Below, piece after piece: positions 38,807 to 46,317 of a DNA stretch of 50,105 nt; positions within the stretch are counted from its first letter, which is position 1, and each line of letters begins with the position of its first letter. The notes below the pieces were generated by a model. It ran no database searches, had not been told where the DNA came from, and saw nothing but the letters and a program-made list of their open reading frames with translations. The stretch is from [Mycobacterium] vasticus (GTDB taxonomy: Bacteria > Actinomycetota > Actinomycetes > Mycobacteriales > Mycobacteriaceae). The position numbers and the translations under genes were made by a program. The DNA is taken from the NCBI RefSeq assembly GCF_020181595.1, contig NZ_CP084028.1, positions 4,257,906-4,308,010 of the forward strand. The letters run 5' to 3'.

Positions 38807-39883
38807 ATGGACGCGATGTCGAGGATCTCCTGGCTGCGTACCCTGCAGGCGGCCGCCACCCGTCGCACCCTGCTGCTGACCGCGCTGGGCGCCCTGCTGA
38901 TCGCCGGGCTGGTCACCGTGGTTCCGGTCGTCGGCGACGGCCCAGGCGGGCTGCTCGGGCATCTGACGTCCGCACCGACCGCCGGGCCAGGCACCGGGCC
39001 GGGGCTGGGGATCGGGATCGGCAAGGGCAACGAGGCCGTCGACCGCGCTGCGGCCGGTGACTGTCTGAACTGGCCCGATGACGACCTGGACGCGGCGACC
39101 GTGGTCGGCTGCGACGTCGAGCACAAGTTCGAGGTGGCCGGTCCGGTGGACATGAAGATGTTCCCGGGCGCGGAGTACGGGCCGGACGCGCCGCCGCCGT
39201 CGACCGCCCGCATCGAGCAGATCACCCAGGAGCAGTGCGAGTCGGCGGTGCGGCGCTACCTCGGCCCCAAGTTCGATCCGCACAGCAAGTTCGTCGCCAG
39301 CATGTTGTGGGCCGGTGAGCGGGCGTGGCGCCAGCACGGCGAGCGACGCATGCTGTGCGGGCTGCAACTGCCCGGCGTCGGCGGCCACCAGCTCGGCTTC
39401 ACCGGCAAGGTCGCAGACATCGACCAGTCCAAGGTCTGGCCGCCGGGCACCTGCCTGGGTATCGACCCGGCGACCAATCAGCCCAACGACATTCCGGTCG
39501 ACTGCGCGGCGCCGCACACCAAGGAGGTCAGCGGCACGGTCAACCTGGCCGAACGCTTCCCCGACGCGCTGCCGCCCGAGCCCGAGCAGGACGCCTTCAT
39601 CAAGGAGACCTGCACCCGGCTCACCGACGAGTACCTGGCCCCGGTGCAGCTACGCGACACGACGCTGACCCTTACCTATGCCACCATCTCGCTGCCGAGC
39701 TGGTCGGCCGGCAGCCGTGAGGTGGCCTGCAGCCTGGGCGCCACGCTGGGCAACGGCGGCTGGGCGGCGTTGATCAACAGTGCCCGCGGTCCACTGCTGA
39801 TCAACGGCCAGCCCCCGGTCCCACCGCCGTCGATCCCCGCCGAGCGGCTCAGCCAACTGCCCGCGGGTAGCCAGCCACGGTGA
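38807..39883 (+). CDS. Septum-formation-family membrane protein (Rv3835-like)
   Basis: The product is 358 residues. One transmembrane helix near residues 21-42 (LLLTALGALLIAGLVTVV) is followed by a Gly/Pro-rich linker and a large extracytoplasmic region with repeated domain units: each has a CxxW- or Cys-flanked start (GDCLNWPDDD, GTCLGIDPATN) and a V(D/G)C...PH(T/K)xE(V/F) core (VGCDVEHKFEV, VDCAAPHTKEV). This is the septum-formation (PF13845-like) pattern. The ATG at 38807 is used; 38816 is possible. It overlaps the next gene (GTGA). Confidence 0.88.
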   Translation: MDAMSRISWLRTLQAAATRRTLLLTALGALLIAGLVTVVPVVGDGPGGLLGHLTSAPTAGPGTGPGLGIGIGKGNEAVDRAAAGDCLNWPDDDLDAATVVGCDVEHKFEVAGPVDMKMFPGAEYGPDAPPPSTARIEQITQEQCESAVRRYLGPKFDPHSKFVASMLWAGERAWRQHGERRMLCGLQLPGVGGHQLGFTGKVADIDQSKVWPPGTCLGIDPATNQPNDIPVDCAAPHTKEVSGTVNLAERFPDALPPEPEQDAFIKETCTRLTDEYLAPVQLRDTTLTLTYATISLPSWSAGSREVACSLGATLGNGGWAALINSARGPLLINGQPPVPPPSIPAERLSQLPAGSQPR

Positions 39884-40230
39884 GCGTGCAGATGGATCCG
39901 GGCCGGTTCGACGAACTCGTCGGCGATGCCCTGGACCTGATCCCGGCCGAGCTGACCGCCGCCATCGACAACGTCGTCGTCCTGGTCCAGGACCGCAACG
40001 ACGAGGAGCCCGATCTGCTCGGCCTCTACGAAGGCGTGGCGCTGACCGAACGCGACTCGAACTACGCCGGCGCGCTGCCCGACACCATCACGATCTACCG
40101 GGGCGCGCTGCTTGCGATGTGCGACTCCGACGACGAGGTCGTCGACGAGGTCAGGATCACCGTGATCCACGAGATCGCCCACCACTTCGGGATCGACGAC
40201 GACCGGCTGCACGAGCTGGGCTGGGCCTGA
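39880..40230 (+). CDS. Zincin-like metallopeptidase (Rv3836-like)
   Basis: The product is 116 residues. The zinc motif is HEIAHHFGIDDDRLHELGW, i.e. HExxH followed by the downstream Asp/Glu of the small Zincin_1 (PF06262) family. The start GTG overlaps the upstream stop (GTGA). No signal peptide is present, so it should be cytoplasmic. Substrates of the family are unknown. It is followed by a pair of AT-rich inverted repeats. Confidence 0.92.
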   Translation: MSVQMDPGRFDELVGDALDLIPAELTAAIDNVVVLVQDRNDEEPDLLGLYEGVALTERDSNYAGALPDTITIYRGALLAMCDSDDEVVDEVRITVIHEIAHHFGIDDDRLHELGWA

Positions 40231-40248
40231 GTTCGGGTCAAGGTACAA

Positions 40249-40281
40249 CGAAAGTCAAGAATTTCTAGACCTTGACTTTCG
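40249..40281. terminator. Hairpin after the zincin gene
   Basis: Perfect 11-bp arms (40249-40259 and 40271-40281, CGAAAGTCAAG/CTTGACTTTCG) flank an 11-nt AT-rich loop, starting 18 bases after the zincin stop. Position suits a terminator; the symmetry would also suit a protein-binding site. Confidence 0.55.
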
Positions 40282-40346
40282 GGACAGGAACCGACCGTGC
40301 GTGGGCGTGAGCAGGCCAGCCGGCGCCCGGTGCTGTAGCCGAGCCT

Positions 40347-40366
40347 CATAACTATCAAAAGTTATG
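40347..40366. repeat. AT-rich inverted repeat upstream of the Cys-rich gene
   Basis: CATAACT (40347-40353) and AGTTATG (40360-40366) form a perfect dyad with the six-base spacer ATCAAA. The right half recurs as ATCAAAGTTATG at 40394-40405. The base composition is far below the surrounding GC content. It looks like an operator left by an accessory element. Confidence 0.45.
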
Positions 40367-40497
40367 ATTCCATGACGCAGATACGCGCATCGGATCAAAG
40401 TTATGCGTAATGCGGCGAGATGCATGGCCTCAAGACTCGCCACCGCGGCGCGGCGAGTCGAGGCGATGGTATCGGTGCGCGGTGCTAGGAACGAATC

Positions 40498-40695
40498 ATG
40501 GATGACGACTGCCGAGCCTGCCGAGCGGGACTGGACCACTGCCACGGCACGCTCATCCACCACGTGCTGCACGCGGGGGAGTGCACCGAGGACGGCTGCG
40601 CGGGCGAGGTGCTGGCGCATGCGTTCGCCGTGGACTGCGAGGCGGTCGGTTGCCGGTGCGCGGACACCGGGTCCGCGGTCGCTGGCGCGGCCTAG
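40498..40695 (+). CDS. Small Cys-rich protein, probably zinc-binding
   Basis: The product is 65 residues with eight Cys and several His: CRACRAGLDHCHGTL, then ECTEDGCAG, then DCEAVGCRC. The spacing suggests two small zinc sites. The DDDCRxCRAGLDHCHGTL start looks conserved among actinobacterial proteins known to me only as hypotheticals. The ATG has no strong Shine-Dalgarno sequence. It sits between the zincin gene and the toxin-antitoxin operon. The function is unknown. Confidence 0.65.
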   Translation: MDDDCRACRAGLDHCHGTLIHHVLHAGECTEDGCAGEVLAHAFAVDCEAVGCRCADTGSAVAGAA

Positions 40696-40779
40696 CCTTG
40701 GCGCGCTGCTGCTGATCCGACTGATCCGTTTCGCCCATACCGTGATAAGCGCTGATGGTCGCACGCTCCCGAGACATCC

Positions 40780-40799
40780 GATAGTGAATCCACTATCAT
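40780..40799 (+). promoter_or_regulatory. Operator and -10 of the HTH-MNT/HEPN operon
   Basis: GATAGTG (40780-40786) and CACTATC (40791-40797) form a perfect seven-base dyad with a four-base spacer. The -10 TATCAT (40794-40799) lies within the right half and ends 6 nt before the ATG at 40806, so the mRNA is probably leaderless. Binding of the HTH protein encoded next would block RNA polymerase, giving autoregulation. Confidence 0.65.
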
Positions 40800-40805
40800 G
40801 GAGCC

Positions 40806-41336
40806 ATGGCAACTCGCGCCCAACCACCGAGCGCGACCGCCGCTGTGCTCGTGCGCGAAGCCCGCCAGCGCCGGGACATGTCGCAGCGTGATCTCGCGCG
40901 AGTTGCTGGCGTGCCGCAGTCAACCGTGGCGAACGTTGAGTCCAATAGACAGCAGCCCTCTGTTGCGATGCTCGAACGCCTCCTAGACGCGGCAGGTTTT
41001 CGCCTCGAACCACGGCTGGTCAACACGGTGCGACCCGGTGAGCTGCTGGAGCGACACCGCGAGGGGGTAGCGCGCCTGCTCGCCCGCTACCCCATTGCCC
41101 GTGCCTGGGTCTTCGGTTCCGTGGCGCGCGGCGATGACCGTCCCGGGTCCGATCTCGACCTCCTAATCGAGCCGACTCCCGCCGCTTCCTTCACCGACTA
41201 CGTAGGCCTCGAAGACGACCTCGCTGAACTCCTGGCCTGCCCAGTCGACGTCATCACCACAGGGGAACTGGAGTCCAATGACCTTTTGCGGCAACGGGTG
41301 AACCGTGATCGACGCAGGCTGGAGATCGCAGCCTGA
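40806..41336 (+). CDS. mntA: XRE HTH - MNT nucleotidyltransferase antitoxin
   Basis: The product is 176 residues. Residues about 12-65 form a Cro/C1 HTH (MSQRDLARVAGVPQSTVANVE). Residues about 85-150 form a minimal nucleotidyltransferase with GSVARGDDRPGSDLDLLIE (GS at 104-105, Asp at 116 and 118) and a third Asp in PVDVI. In known HEPN/MNT pairs the MNT protein inactivates the HEPN RNase by adding AMP to a Tyr near its active site. Here the antitoxin also carries its own DNA-binding domain, matching the operator over its promoter. It ends one base before the HEPN start. Confidence 0.92.
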   Translation: MATRAQPPSATAAVLVREARQRRDMSQRDLARVAGVPQSTVANVESNRQQPSVAMLERLLDAAGFRLEPRLVNTVRPGELLERHREGVARLLARYPIARAWVFGSVARGDDRPGSDLDLLIEPTPAASFTDYVGLEDDLAELLACPVDVITTGELESNDLLRQRVNRDRRRLEIAA

Positions 41337-41337
41337 G

Positions 41338-41715
41338 ATGGACGACCGCAACGCCGAGCAGCTGCTCTACATCGACGCAACATTGGCCGAGATGATCCAG
41401 CTTGCATCGCGTGGTCGTCAGGCGTACATCGCCGATATCGCGGTGGCCCGCGCGTGCCAGTACAACATCATCCGGCTGGCGGCCGACCTCGAACGGCTCG
41501 GTGAAGAATGGATCACGGCCCGCCCGGGTATCCCCTGGCGCCTCATCAAAGGCATGCGTAACCGCATCGCCCACAACTACTGGACCGTCGACGACGACGT
41601 CGTCTGGGCGGTCGTCGACCAGCATGCCCCGGACCTACGCACGGTTCTCGCCGACGAGATCGAAATCGCCCGCTCGCAACTTGACGCACAAAACGACGAA
41701 TCCAAACCGGGCTGA
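41338..41715 (+). CDS. hepT: HEPN-family RNase toxin (HepT-like)
   Basis: The product is 125 residues from the ATG at 41338, one base after the antitoxin stop. The DUF86/HEPN catalytic motif R-x4-H-x-Y is present in MRNRIAHNYW (Arg74, His79, Tyr81). Such toxins cleave RNA, and the Tyr is the target of AMP addition by the MNT partner. The HEPN motif is intact, so the toxin may be functional. A frame starting earlier at 41305 overlaps the antitoxin and is rejected. The stop lies in the stem of a bidirectional hairpin. Confidence 0.92.
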   Translation: MDDRNAEQLLYIDATLAEMIQLASRGRQAYIADIAVARACQYNIIRLAADLERLGEEWITARPGIPWRLIKGMRNRIAHNYWTVDDDVVWAVVDQHAPDLRTVLADEIEIARSQLDAQNDESKPG

Positions 41716-41752
41716 CCCGCCGAACACCATAGTGGCGAAGCGGGTTCAGCCC
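41709..41752. terminator. Bidirectional hairpin between hepT and the histidine phosphatase
   Basis: Arms 41709-41720 (GGGCTGACCCGC) and 41740-41752 (GCGGGTTCAGCCC) pair over 12 bp with one bulged base. The stem holds the stop codons of both converging genes. Confidence 0.7.
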
Positions 41753-42435
41753 ATCGGATCGGTGTCGGACCGCAAGGCGTCGTCGACCGGGTCCGCATCA
41801 GGTTCGGGATAGAACGGCGGCGTCAGCAAGCCCCACTGCACGCAGCTCCACCTGCCGTCGGTGATCGGGGCCAGCACCACCGCATCGGTGTTGTTCAGGT
41901 GGTTGTCCAGCACGAAACTGCCGTCCACCCCGGCCAGCGTGGCCGCCGCCAGCCGGATCGCCGCGCCGTGGCTGACCACGACGATGTCGCCGGTCCAGTC
42001 GTCGTCATCGAGGTAGCGCATCCGCAGGTCGGTGACGACCGGCAGGTAGCGGTCGAGCACCTGCTCGGCCGACTCCCCACCGGGCAGGGCGAGTCCGGGC
42101 TCACCGGAGTGCCAACGCTGATAGATCGCGTTGAACTCGGCGATCGCGTCGTCGTCGTTGCTGTTCTCCAGCGCGCCGGCCTGCACCTCGTGGATGCCAT
42201 CGAGCGCGCGGGCGGTCACGCCCAGCGCTCCGCTGATCTCGGCGGCGGTCTGCGCCGCCCGGATGGCCACAGAATGCGTCACCAGCACCGGGCGATGCGC
42301 CCCGGCCGATGCGAATGCCCGGGCCTGATCGCGACCCAGCGGGGTCAGTTCGGAGCCGGGCGGACGGGTGTCGAGCCGACGGTCGACGTTGGCGAAGGAC
42401 TGGCCGTGCCGCACCAGAACCAGGCGCCCGCTCAC
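41746..42435 (-). CDS. Histidine-phosphatase (phosphoglycerate-mutase-like, Rv3837c-like)
   Basis: The product is 229 residues. The RHG motif LVRHGQSFANVD gives the phospho-His; the second catalytic His is in VVSHGAAIRL. The insert LENSNDDDAIAEF is typical of the mycobacterial branch. Substrate specificity is not clear from sequence. The GTG start overlaps the pheA stop (GTGA), so it is coupled to prephenate dehydratase, as in M. tuberculosis. Confidence 0.93.
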   Translation of the reverse strand: MSGRLVLVRHGQSFANVDRRLDTRPPGSELTPLGRDQARAFASAGAHRPVLVTHSVAIRAAQTAAEISGALGVTARALDGIHEVQAGALENSNDDDAIAEFNAIYQRWHSGEPGLALPGGESAEQVLDRYLPVVTDLRMRYLDDDDWTGDIVVVSHGAAIRLAAATLAGVDGSFVLDNHLNNTDAVVLAPITDGRWSCVQWGLLTPPFYPEPDADPVDDALRSDTDPMG

Positions 42436-43298
42436 CTCGCCGCCCCAGCCCGACCGTCGTGGCCGACGGGCCAGGAACCCAGGTAGCGCACGTCGGCGCA
42501 GCTGCCCCGCAACGCCTCTAACGCGGCGGCGACGGCGTCGTCGTCGATGTGTCCCACGCAGTCCAAGAAGAACAGATAGGTGCCCAGCTCGGTGCGGGTC
42601 GGGCGAGATTCGATGCGCGTCAGATCGATTCCGCGGCTCCCGAATTCGATCAGTGCGGCGGCCAGCGCCCCCGGCGCGTTGTCGAGGCGCAGCACCACCG
42701 AGGTCCGGTCGATGCCGGTTCGCGCCGGCGGCGGGGCGGGCGTACCCACCAGCACGAAGCGGGTGCGCGCGTTGGGTTCGTCGATGACGCCGTCGGCCAG
42801 TCGCGCCAGGCCACGCTGCTGCGCGGCCAGCATTGTGCTCACCCCGGCATCAACCAAGCCGTCGCTGACCTGTTGCGCAGCAGCGGCATTGGAGTTCGAC
42901 GGCACGATCTGGGCACCGGGCAGATGCTCGGCCAGCCAGCGTCGCACCTGGGCTCCGGCCACCGGATGCGCTGCTACGGTGCGGATGTCGGCCGCGGTCC
43001 GACCGGCCGCGACGACGATGGAGAACTCCACATCCAGGGTGATCTCGGCGAACACCTGCAACGGCGACCCGGCCGCGAGCCCGTCCAGGGTGGGTGTCAC
43101 CCCACCCTCGATCGAGTTCTCGATCGGCACGCAGGCGTATTCGCATGTTCCGGCGCGTACCGCGTCGAGGGCGGCCGGGGTGCTCTCGGCCGGCACCGGT
43201 CGATGCTCGCTTCCGGGAACCAGCCCGGCGCCGGTCAGGGCGAGCAACGCGGCTTCGGTGAAGGTTCCCGCCGGGCCGAGATAGCTGATGCGGGTCAC
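42432..43298 (-). CDS. pheA: Prephenate dehydratase
   Basis: The product is 288 residues, starting with GTG (SYLGPAGTFTEAAL). The PDT domain has the TRF motif (NARTRFVLVG); the C-terminal ACT domain has DNAPGALAAAL and the ESRP motif (LTRIESRPTRTELG) for Phe binding. It converts prephenate to phenylpyruvate in phenylalanine synthesis and is feedback-controlled. It is divergent from the DUF2470 gene. Confidence 0.97.
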   Translation of the reverse strand: MTRISYLGPAGTFTEAALLALTGAGLVPGSEHRPVPAESTPAALDAVRAGTCEYACVPIENSIEGGVTPTLDGLAAGSPLQVFAEITLDVEFSIVVAAGRTAADIRTVAAHPVAGAQVRRWLAEHLPGAQIVPSNSNAAAAQQVSDGLVDAGVSTMLAAQQRGLARLADGVIDEPNARTRFVLVGTPAPPPARTGIDRTSVVLRLDNAPGALAAALIEFGSRGIDLTRIESRPTRTELGTYLFFLDCVGHIDDDAVAAALEALRGSCADVRYLGSWPVGHDGRAGAAR

Positions 43299-43362
43299 CG
43301 GTCAACCTTATCGGCCGCCGGCGTCGAATCCGCGGAACGGTTGCGCCGAGCGCCATCACTTA

Positions 43363-43381
43363 TTAAGTTAGCCTTACCTCA
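43363..43381. promoter_or_regulatory. IdeR iron box upstream of the DUF2470-type gene
   Basis: TTAAGTTAGCCTTACCTCA fits the mycobacterial iron box TTAGGTWAGSCTWACCTWA at 17 of 19 positions. It lies 20 bp before the ATG at 43401, so iron-loaded IdeR would repress this gene. Confidence 0.8.
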
Positions 43382-43400
43382 CTTAGCGAAGGGTTGATCG

Positions 43401-44216
43401 ATGCCAACCAGCACCGCACAAACCGTCCCGACATCCGCGGAGCGCATTCGCAGCGCCTGCATCCGCGGGCAGGCACTACTGGCCATCGCCGACTCAGCCG
43501 AGGCAGCCAGAGCCGAACCGGTCACCGCGCCGGTATGCCACCTGCTGGCGGACGGCTCGGTGGTGATCGCGGTCCCGGCCGGCGACCCGGTGGCCGAGGC
43601 GGCCGTTGCGGGGGTGCCCGCGATGCTGGAACTCACCGACCACGCCCCGCTGCGGCTGCGGGAACGAGTGCGGGCACTGGTGTGGATCCGCGGACAGCTG
43701 CAGTCGGTACCTGCGCCCGAGATCACCCCACTGCTGGACCAGATCGCCGAAGTGGATCCCAATCCTGCTCTGCTGCAGGTGATATCACCACGGAATCCGG
43801 CGCAACCCGACAACGCCGACGGCTCCTACACGCTGCTTCGGCTGACCCCGGAGTCGGCGGTGCTGGCCGATACCACCGGCGCCGAGTCGGTCGCCGTGGA
43901 CGAGTTGCTGTCGGCGCGGCCCGATCCGTTCTGCGCGATCGAGGCGCACTGGCTGCAACATCTGGACTCAGCGCACCCCGAGCTGATCGCACGGCTGGCG
44001 GGCGCCACGCTGCCGCCTCGGTTGCGGCGCGGGCAGGTCCGCCCACTGGCCGTCGACCAGTACGGCATGTGGTTGCGGGTCGAGCAGACCGAAGCCGACC
44101 ACGACGTCCGGCTGAGTTTCCCGCGGCCGGTCGCCGACGTGCTGAGCCTGAACCGGGCGGTGCGCGCACTGCTGGGCTGCCCGTTCCTCAACGGACTGCA
44201 GGCCCGCCCCCGGTAG
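43401..44216 (+). CDS. DUF2470-type iron-regulated protein (Rv3839-like)
   Basis: The product is 271 residues. The sequence has a repeated pattern of two related halves: an N-terminal domain with pyridoxamine-oxidase-like beta strands (PVCHLLADGSVVIAVPAG, MLELTDHAPLRLRERVRA) and a C-terminal DUF2470-like segment (DPFCAIEAHWLQHLDSAHPE). Related proteins are linked to heme or flavin chemistry, so a role in iron/heme handling is plausible. The IdeR box upstream supports this. In M. tuberculosis Rv3839 is an IdeR-repressed gene. Confidence 0.88.
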   Translation: MPTSTAQTVPTSAERIRSACIRGQALLAIADSAEAARAEPVTAPVCHLLADGSVVIAVPAGDPVAEAAVAGVPAMLELTDHAPLRLRERVRALVWIRGQLQSVPAPEITPLLDQIAEVDPNPALLQVISPRNPAQPDNADGSYTLLRLTPESAVLADTTGAESVAVDELLSARPDPFCAIEAHWLQHLDSAHPELIARLAGATLPPRLRRGQVRPLAVDQYGMWLRVEQTEADHDVRLSFPRPVADVLSLNRAVRALLGCPFLNGLQARPR

Positions 44217-44232
44217 CGGTTACCGTGTCGAG

Positions 44233-44973
44233 GTGACCGAGCCGGCCGGCCTGCGCCTGGAGATCCTCGTGGTGCTGGCGGTGACCTACGGGCTCAGCGC
44301 CCTGACCGCCGTGCTGCAGCTGGCCGACGCGGTGATGCGCGATCTGGCCGCCCAACGAATACCGCTGAACCCGCGCCGTTCCCACTTCGACGTCATCGAT
44401 CTGGGCCTCAACGCCGCGTGGGCCATCCAGCTGATCGCGTGGGGCGGGTTGGCACTGTATCTGTTGTGGCGCAGCGGATTACGCCCGGACCGCATCGGGC
44501 TGACCCGCCTGCCCCGACGCCCCGATCTGGCCGGTGGGCTGGGGCTGGCCGCGCTGATCGGCCTGCCCGGGCTGGGCCTGTATCTGCTGGCACGCGCGGT
44601 GGGCCTCAATGCCGACGTCGTCCCCGCGGCGGTCAACGACACCTGGTGGCGCGCCCCCATGCTCATCGTGATCGCGTTCGCCAACGGTTTCGCCGAGGAG
44701 ACGATCGTCGTCGGCTACCTGCTGACCCGGCTGGCGCAGTTGGGGGTCTCACGGCGGGTCGCGCTGGCGTGCTCAGCACTGCTGCGCGGTTCCTACCATC
44801 TCTATCAGGGCTTCGGCGCCGGCCTGGGCAACATCGCGATGGGCCTGGTGTTCGGCTACGCCTGGCAGCGCAACGGCAGGCTGTGGCCGTTGATCCTCGC
44901 CCACGGCCTGATCGACACGGTCGCGTTCGTCGGCTACGCGGTGTTCGCCGACAAGCTCGGCTGGCTGCGCTGA
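44233..44973 (+). CDS. CPBP-family intramembrane glutamic protease
   Basis: The product is 246 residues with about seven to eight transmembrane helices. The CPBP motifs are present: FAEETIVVGYLLTRL (EExxxR-like), RGSYHLYQG and HGLIDTVAF. CPBP (CAAX/bacteriocin-processing) proteases cleave within the membrane; the substrate is unknown. The start is GTG at 44233. It precedes the LCP gene by 48 bp. Confidence 0.92.
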   Translation: MTEPAGLRLEILVVLAVTYGLSALTAVLQLADAVMRDLAAQRIPLNPRRSHFDVIDLGLNAAWAIQLIAWGGLALYLLWRSGLRPDRIGLTRLPRRPDLAGGLGLAALIGLPGLGLYLLARAVGLNADVVPAAVNDTWWRAPMLIVIAFANGFAEETIVVGYLLTRLAQLGVSRRVALACSALLRGSYHLYQGFGAGLGNIAMGLVFGYAWQRNGRLWPLILAHGLIDTVAFVGYAVFADKLGWLR

Positions 44974-45009
44974 AAGCCGGGGAGAGCGGTTCGGCAACCA
45001 GGCACTGCG

Positions 45010-45015
45010 TAGATT
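45010..45015 (+). promoter_or_regulatory. -10 hexamer of the LCP gene (leaderless)
   Basis: TAGATT ends 6 nt before the GTG at 45022, giving a leaderless transcript. Confidence 0.45.
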
Positions 45016-45021
45016 GGTCAG

Positions 45022-46197
45022 GTGAACGGCGATCGCGGACCGGGCGGGCCCCCGAGGAGGTGGAACCAGCCGGGTTGGGATCAGCCGCCGCGACGTGAAC
45101 CGCCGCCGATGCTGCATCGCCCCTATCCCCCGGTGCCACCGCCGATCGCCCTCCGGCAGCCTCCGCCACCACGCATCCCGCCTTCCCCGGCTTCCCGGCC
45201 TTCCCCGGCTTCCCGGCCTTCCCCGCCTTCCCGGCGTTCCTGGCCGCGCCGCCTCGCGGTAGCCGCACTGCTGGTGACGCTGCTGGGCGCGGCCGGCCTG
45301 CTCGGCACGGCTGTCTGGCTCGACACCGCCGTGCAACGGGCCGCGGTGTTCGCCGGTTACCCCGACCGTCCACCGGCCGAGCGCGGGACGACGTGGCTGC
45401 TGGTGGGATCCGACAGTCGCGCCGGCCTGACCGCCGCCCAGGAGCGTGCGCTGAGCACCGGCGAGGACGGCGGCAACAGCCGCACCGACACCCTGCTGCT
45501 GGTGCACCTGCCCGAGCTGGGCTCGCCCGCGCCGGCGACCGTGGTGTCCCTCCCGCGGGACTCCTATGTGTCCATCCCCGGCTACGGCGAGGACAAGATC
45601 AACGCCGCGTTCGTCCTCGGCGGGGCACCGCTGCTGACCCGGACCGTGGAGCAGGCCACCGGGCTGCGGCTGGACCACTACGCCGAGGTGGGCTTCGACG
45701 GATTCGCCGCGCTGGTGGACGCGCTCGGCGGGGTGCGACTGTGCCCCGACGATCCGATCGACGACCCGCTGGCGGGAGTGAACCTGCCGGCGGGGTGCCA
45801 GAAGCTGGCCGGACCGGCGGCCCTGGGCTACGTGCGCAGCCGGGCCACCCCGCGGGCCGACCTGGACCGGATGGACCACCAGCGACTGTTCCTGGCCGCG
45901 CTGCTGGATCGCATCACCAGCCCGCTGGTCTGGCTCAACCCGCTGCGCTGGTACACCGTGCCGCGCGCCGCCGCACACGCGGTGACGGTGGACGCCTCCA
46001 CGCGAGTCTGGGACCTGGCCGCGCTGGGCTGGGGCCTGGGCGGGCACACCGCGACGCTGACGGTCCCGATCGGCGAGTTCGCCGACACCGACGTCGGGGA
46101 GGCGGTGGTCTGGGATCACGAGGCGGCCGCAGCCCTATTCGACGCATTGCGCCGCGACCAGGCGCCGCCGACAGGCACCGACTCGCATGCCAATTGA
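45022..46197 (+). CDS. LytR-CpsA-Psr (LCP) family cell-wall ligase
   Basis: The product is 391 residues, starting with GTG. A cytoplasmic Pro/Arg-rich tail (about 1-74) contains repeats of PSPASR type. One transmembrane helix (about 76-98, LAVAALLVTLLGAAGLLGTAVW) leads to the LCP domain with the conserved GSDSR, RTDTLLLVHLPE, SLPRDSYV and RSRAT blocks. LCP proteins transfer cell-wall polymers, in mycobacteria arabinogalactan, to peptidoglycan. The repetitive tail is encoded by CTTCCCCGGC-type repeats at about 45181-45240 and could vary in length. Confidence 0.92.
   Translation: MNGDRGPGGPPRRWNQPGWDQPPRREPPPMLHRPYPPVPPPIALRQPPPPRIPPSPASRPSPASRPSPPSRRSWPRRLAVAALLVTLLGAAGLLGTAVWLDTAVQRAAVFAGYPDRPPAERGTTWLLVGSDSRAGLTAAQERALSTGEDGGNSRTDTLLLVHLPELGSPAPATVVSLPRDSYVSIPGYGEDKINAAFVLGGAPLLTRTVEQATGLRLDHYAEVGFDGFAALVDALGGVRLCPDDPIDDPLAGVNLPAGCQKLAGPAALGYVRSRATPRADLDRMDHQRLFLAALLDRITSPLVWLNPLRWYTVPRAAAHAVTVDASTRVWDLAALGWGLGGHTATLTVPIGEFADTDVGEAVVWDHEAAAALFDALRRDQAPPTGTDSHAN
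45181..45240 (+). repeat. Short tandem repeat in the LCP cytoplasmic tail
   Basis: About three copies of a CTTCCCCGGCTTCCCGGC-type unit encode SPASRP repeats. It is a likely slippage site. Confidence 0.75.
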
Positions 46198-46240
46198 ATT
46201 CCGACTAATTCACTCGAGAACCCTTTGAGCCTATCCTATC

Positions 46241-46279
46241 TTTACTTAGGCAACGCTGCCCTGAGTAAGCCTCGCCTTG
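46241..46279. promoter_or_regulatory. Tandem IdeR-box-like sites upstream of bfrB
   Basis: Two sites, 46241-46259 and 46261-46279, match the iron-box consensus at 11 and 13 of 19 positions, spaced 20 bp apart, lying about 26-64 bp upstream of the -10. Upstream tandem sites fit the known role of IdeR as activator of bfrB. Confidence 0.5.
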
Positions 46280-46304
46280 GATGCGCACCCGGTCTGACCA
46301 GGGG

Positions 46305-46310
46305 TAGTGT
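46305..46310 (+). promoter_or_regulatory. -10 hexamer of bfrB (leaderless)
   Basis: TAGTGT ends 7 nt before the ATG at 46318. No Shine-Dalgarno sequence is seen. Confidence 0.5.
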
Positions 46311-46317
46311 CGTGACC

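Noticed and set aside
40403..40891. A 162-residue plus-strand frame overlapping the Cys-rich gene and the toxin-antitoxin promoter
   Set aside because: It runs through a clear promoter/operator and a better frame; composition is Arg/Thr/Ser-rich.
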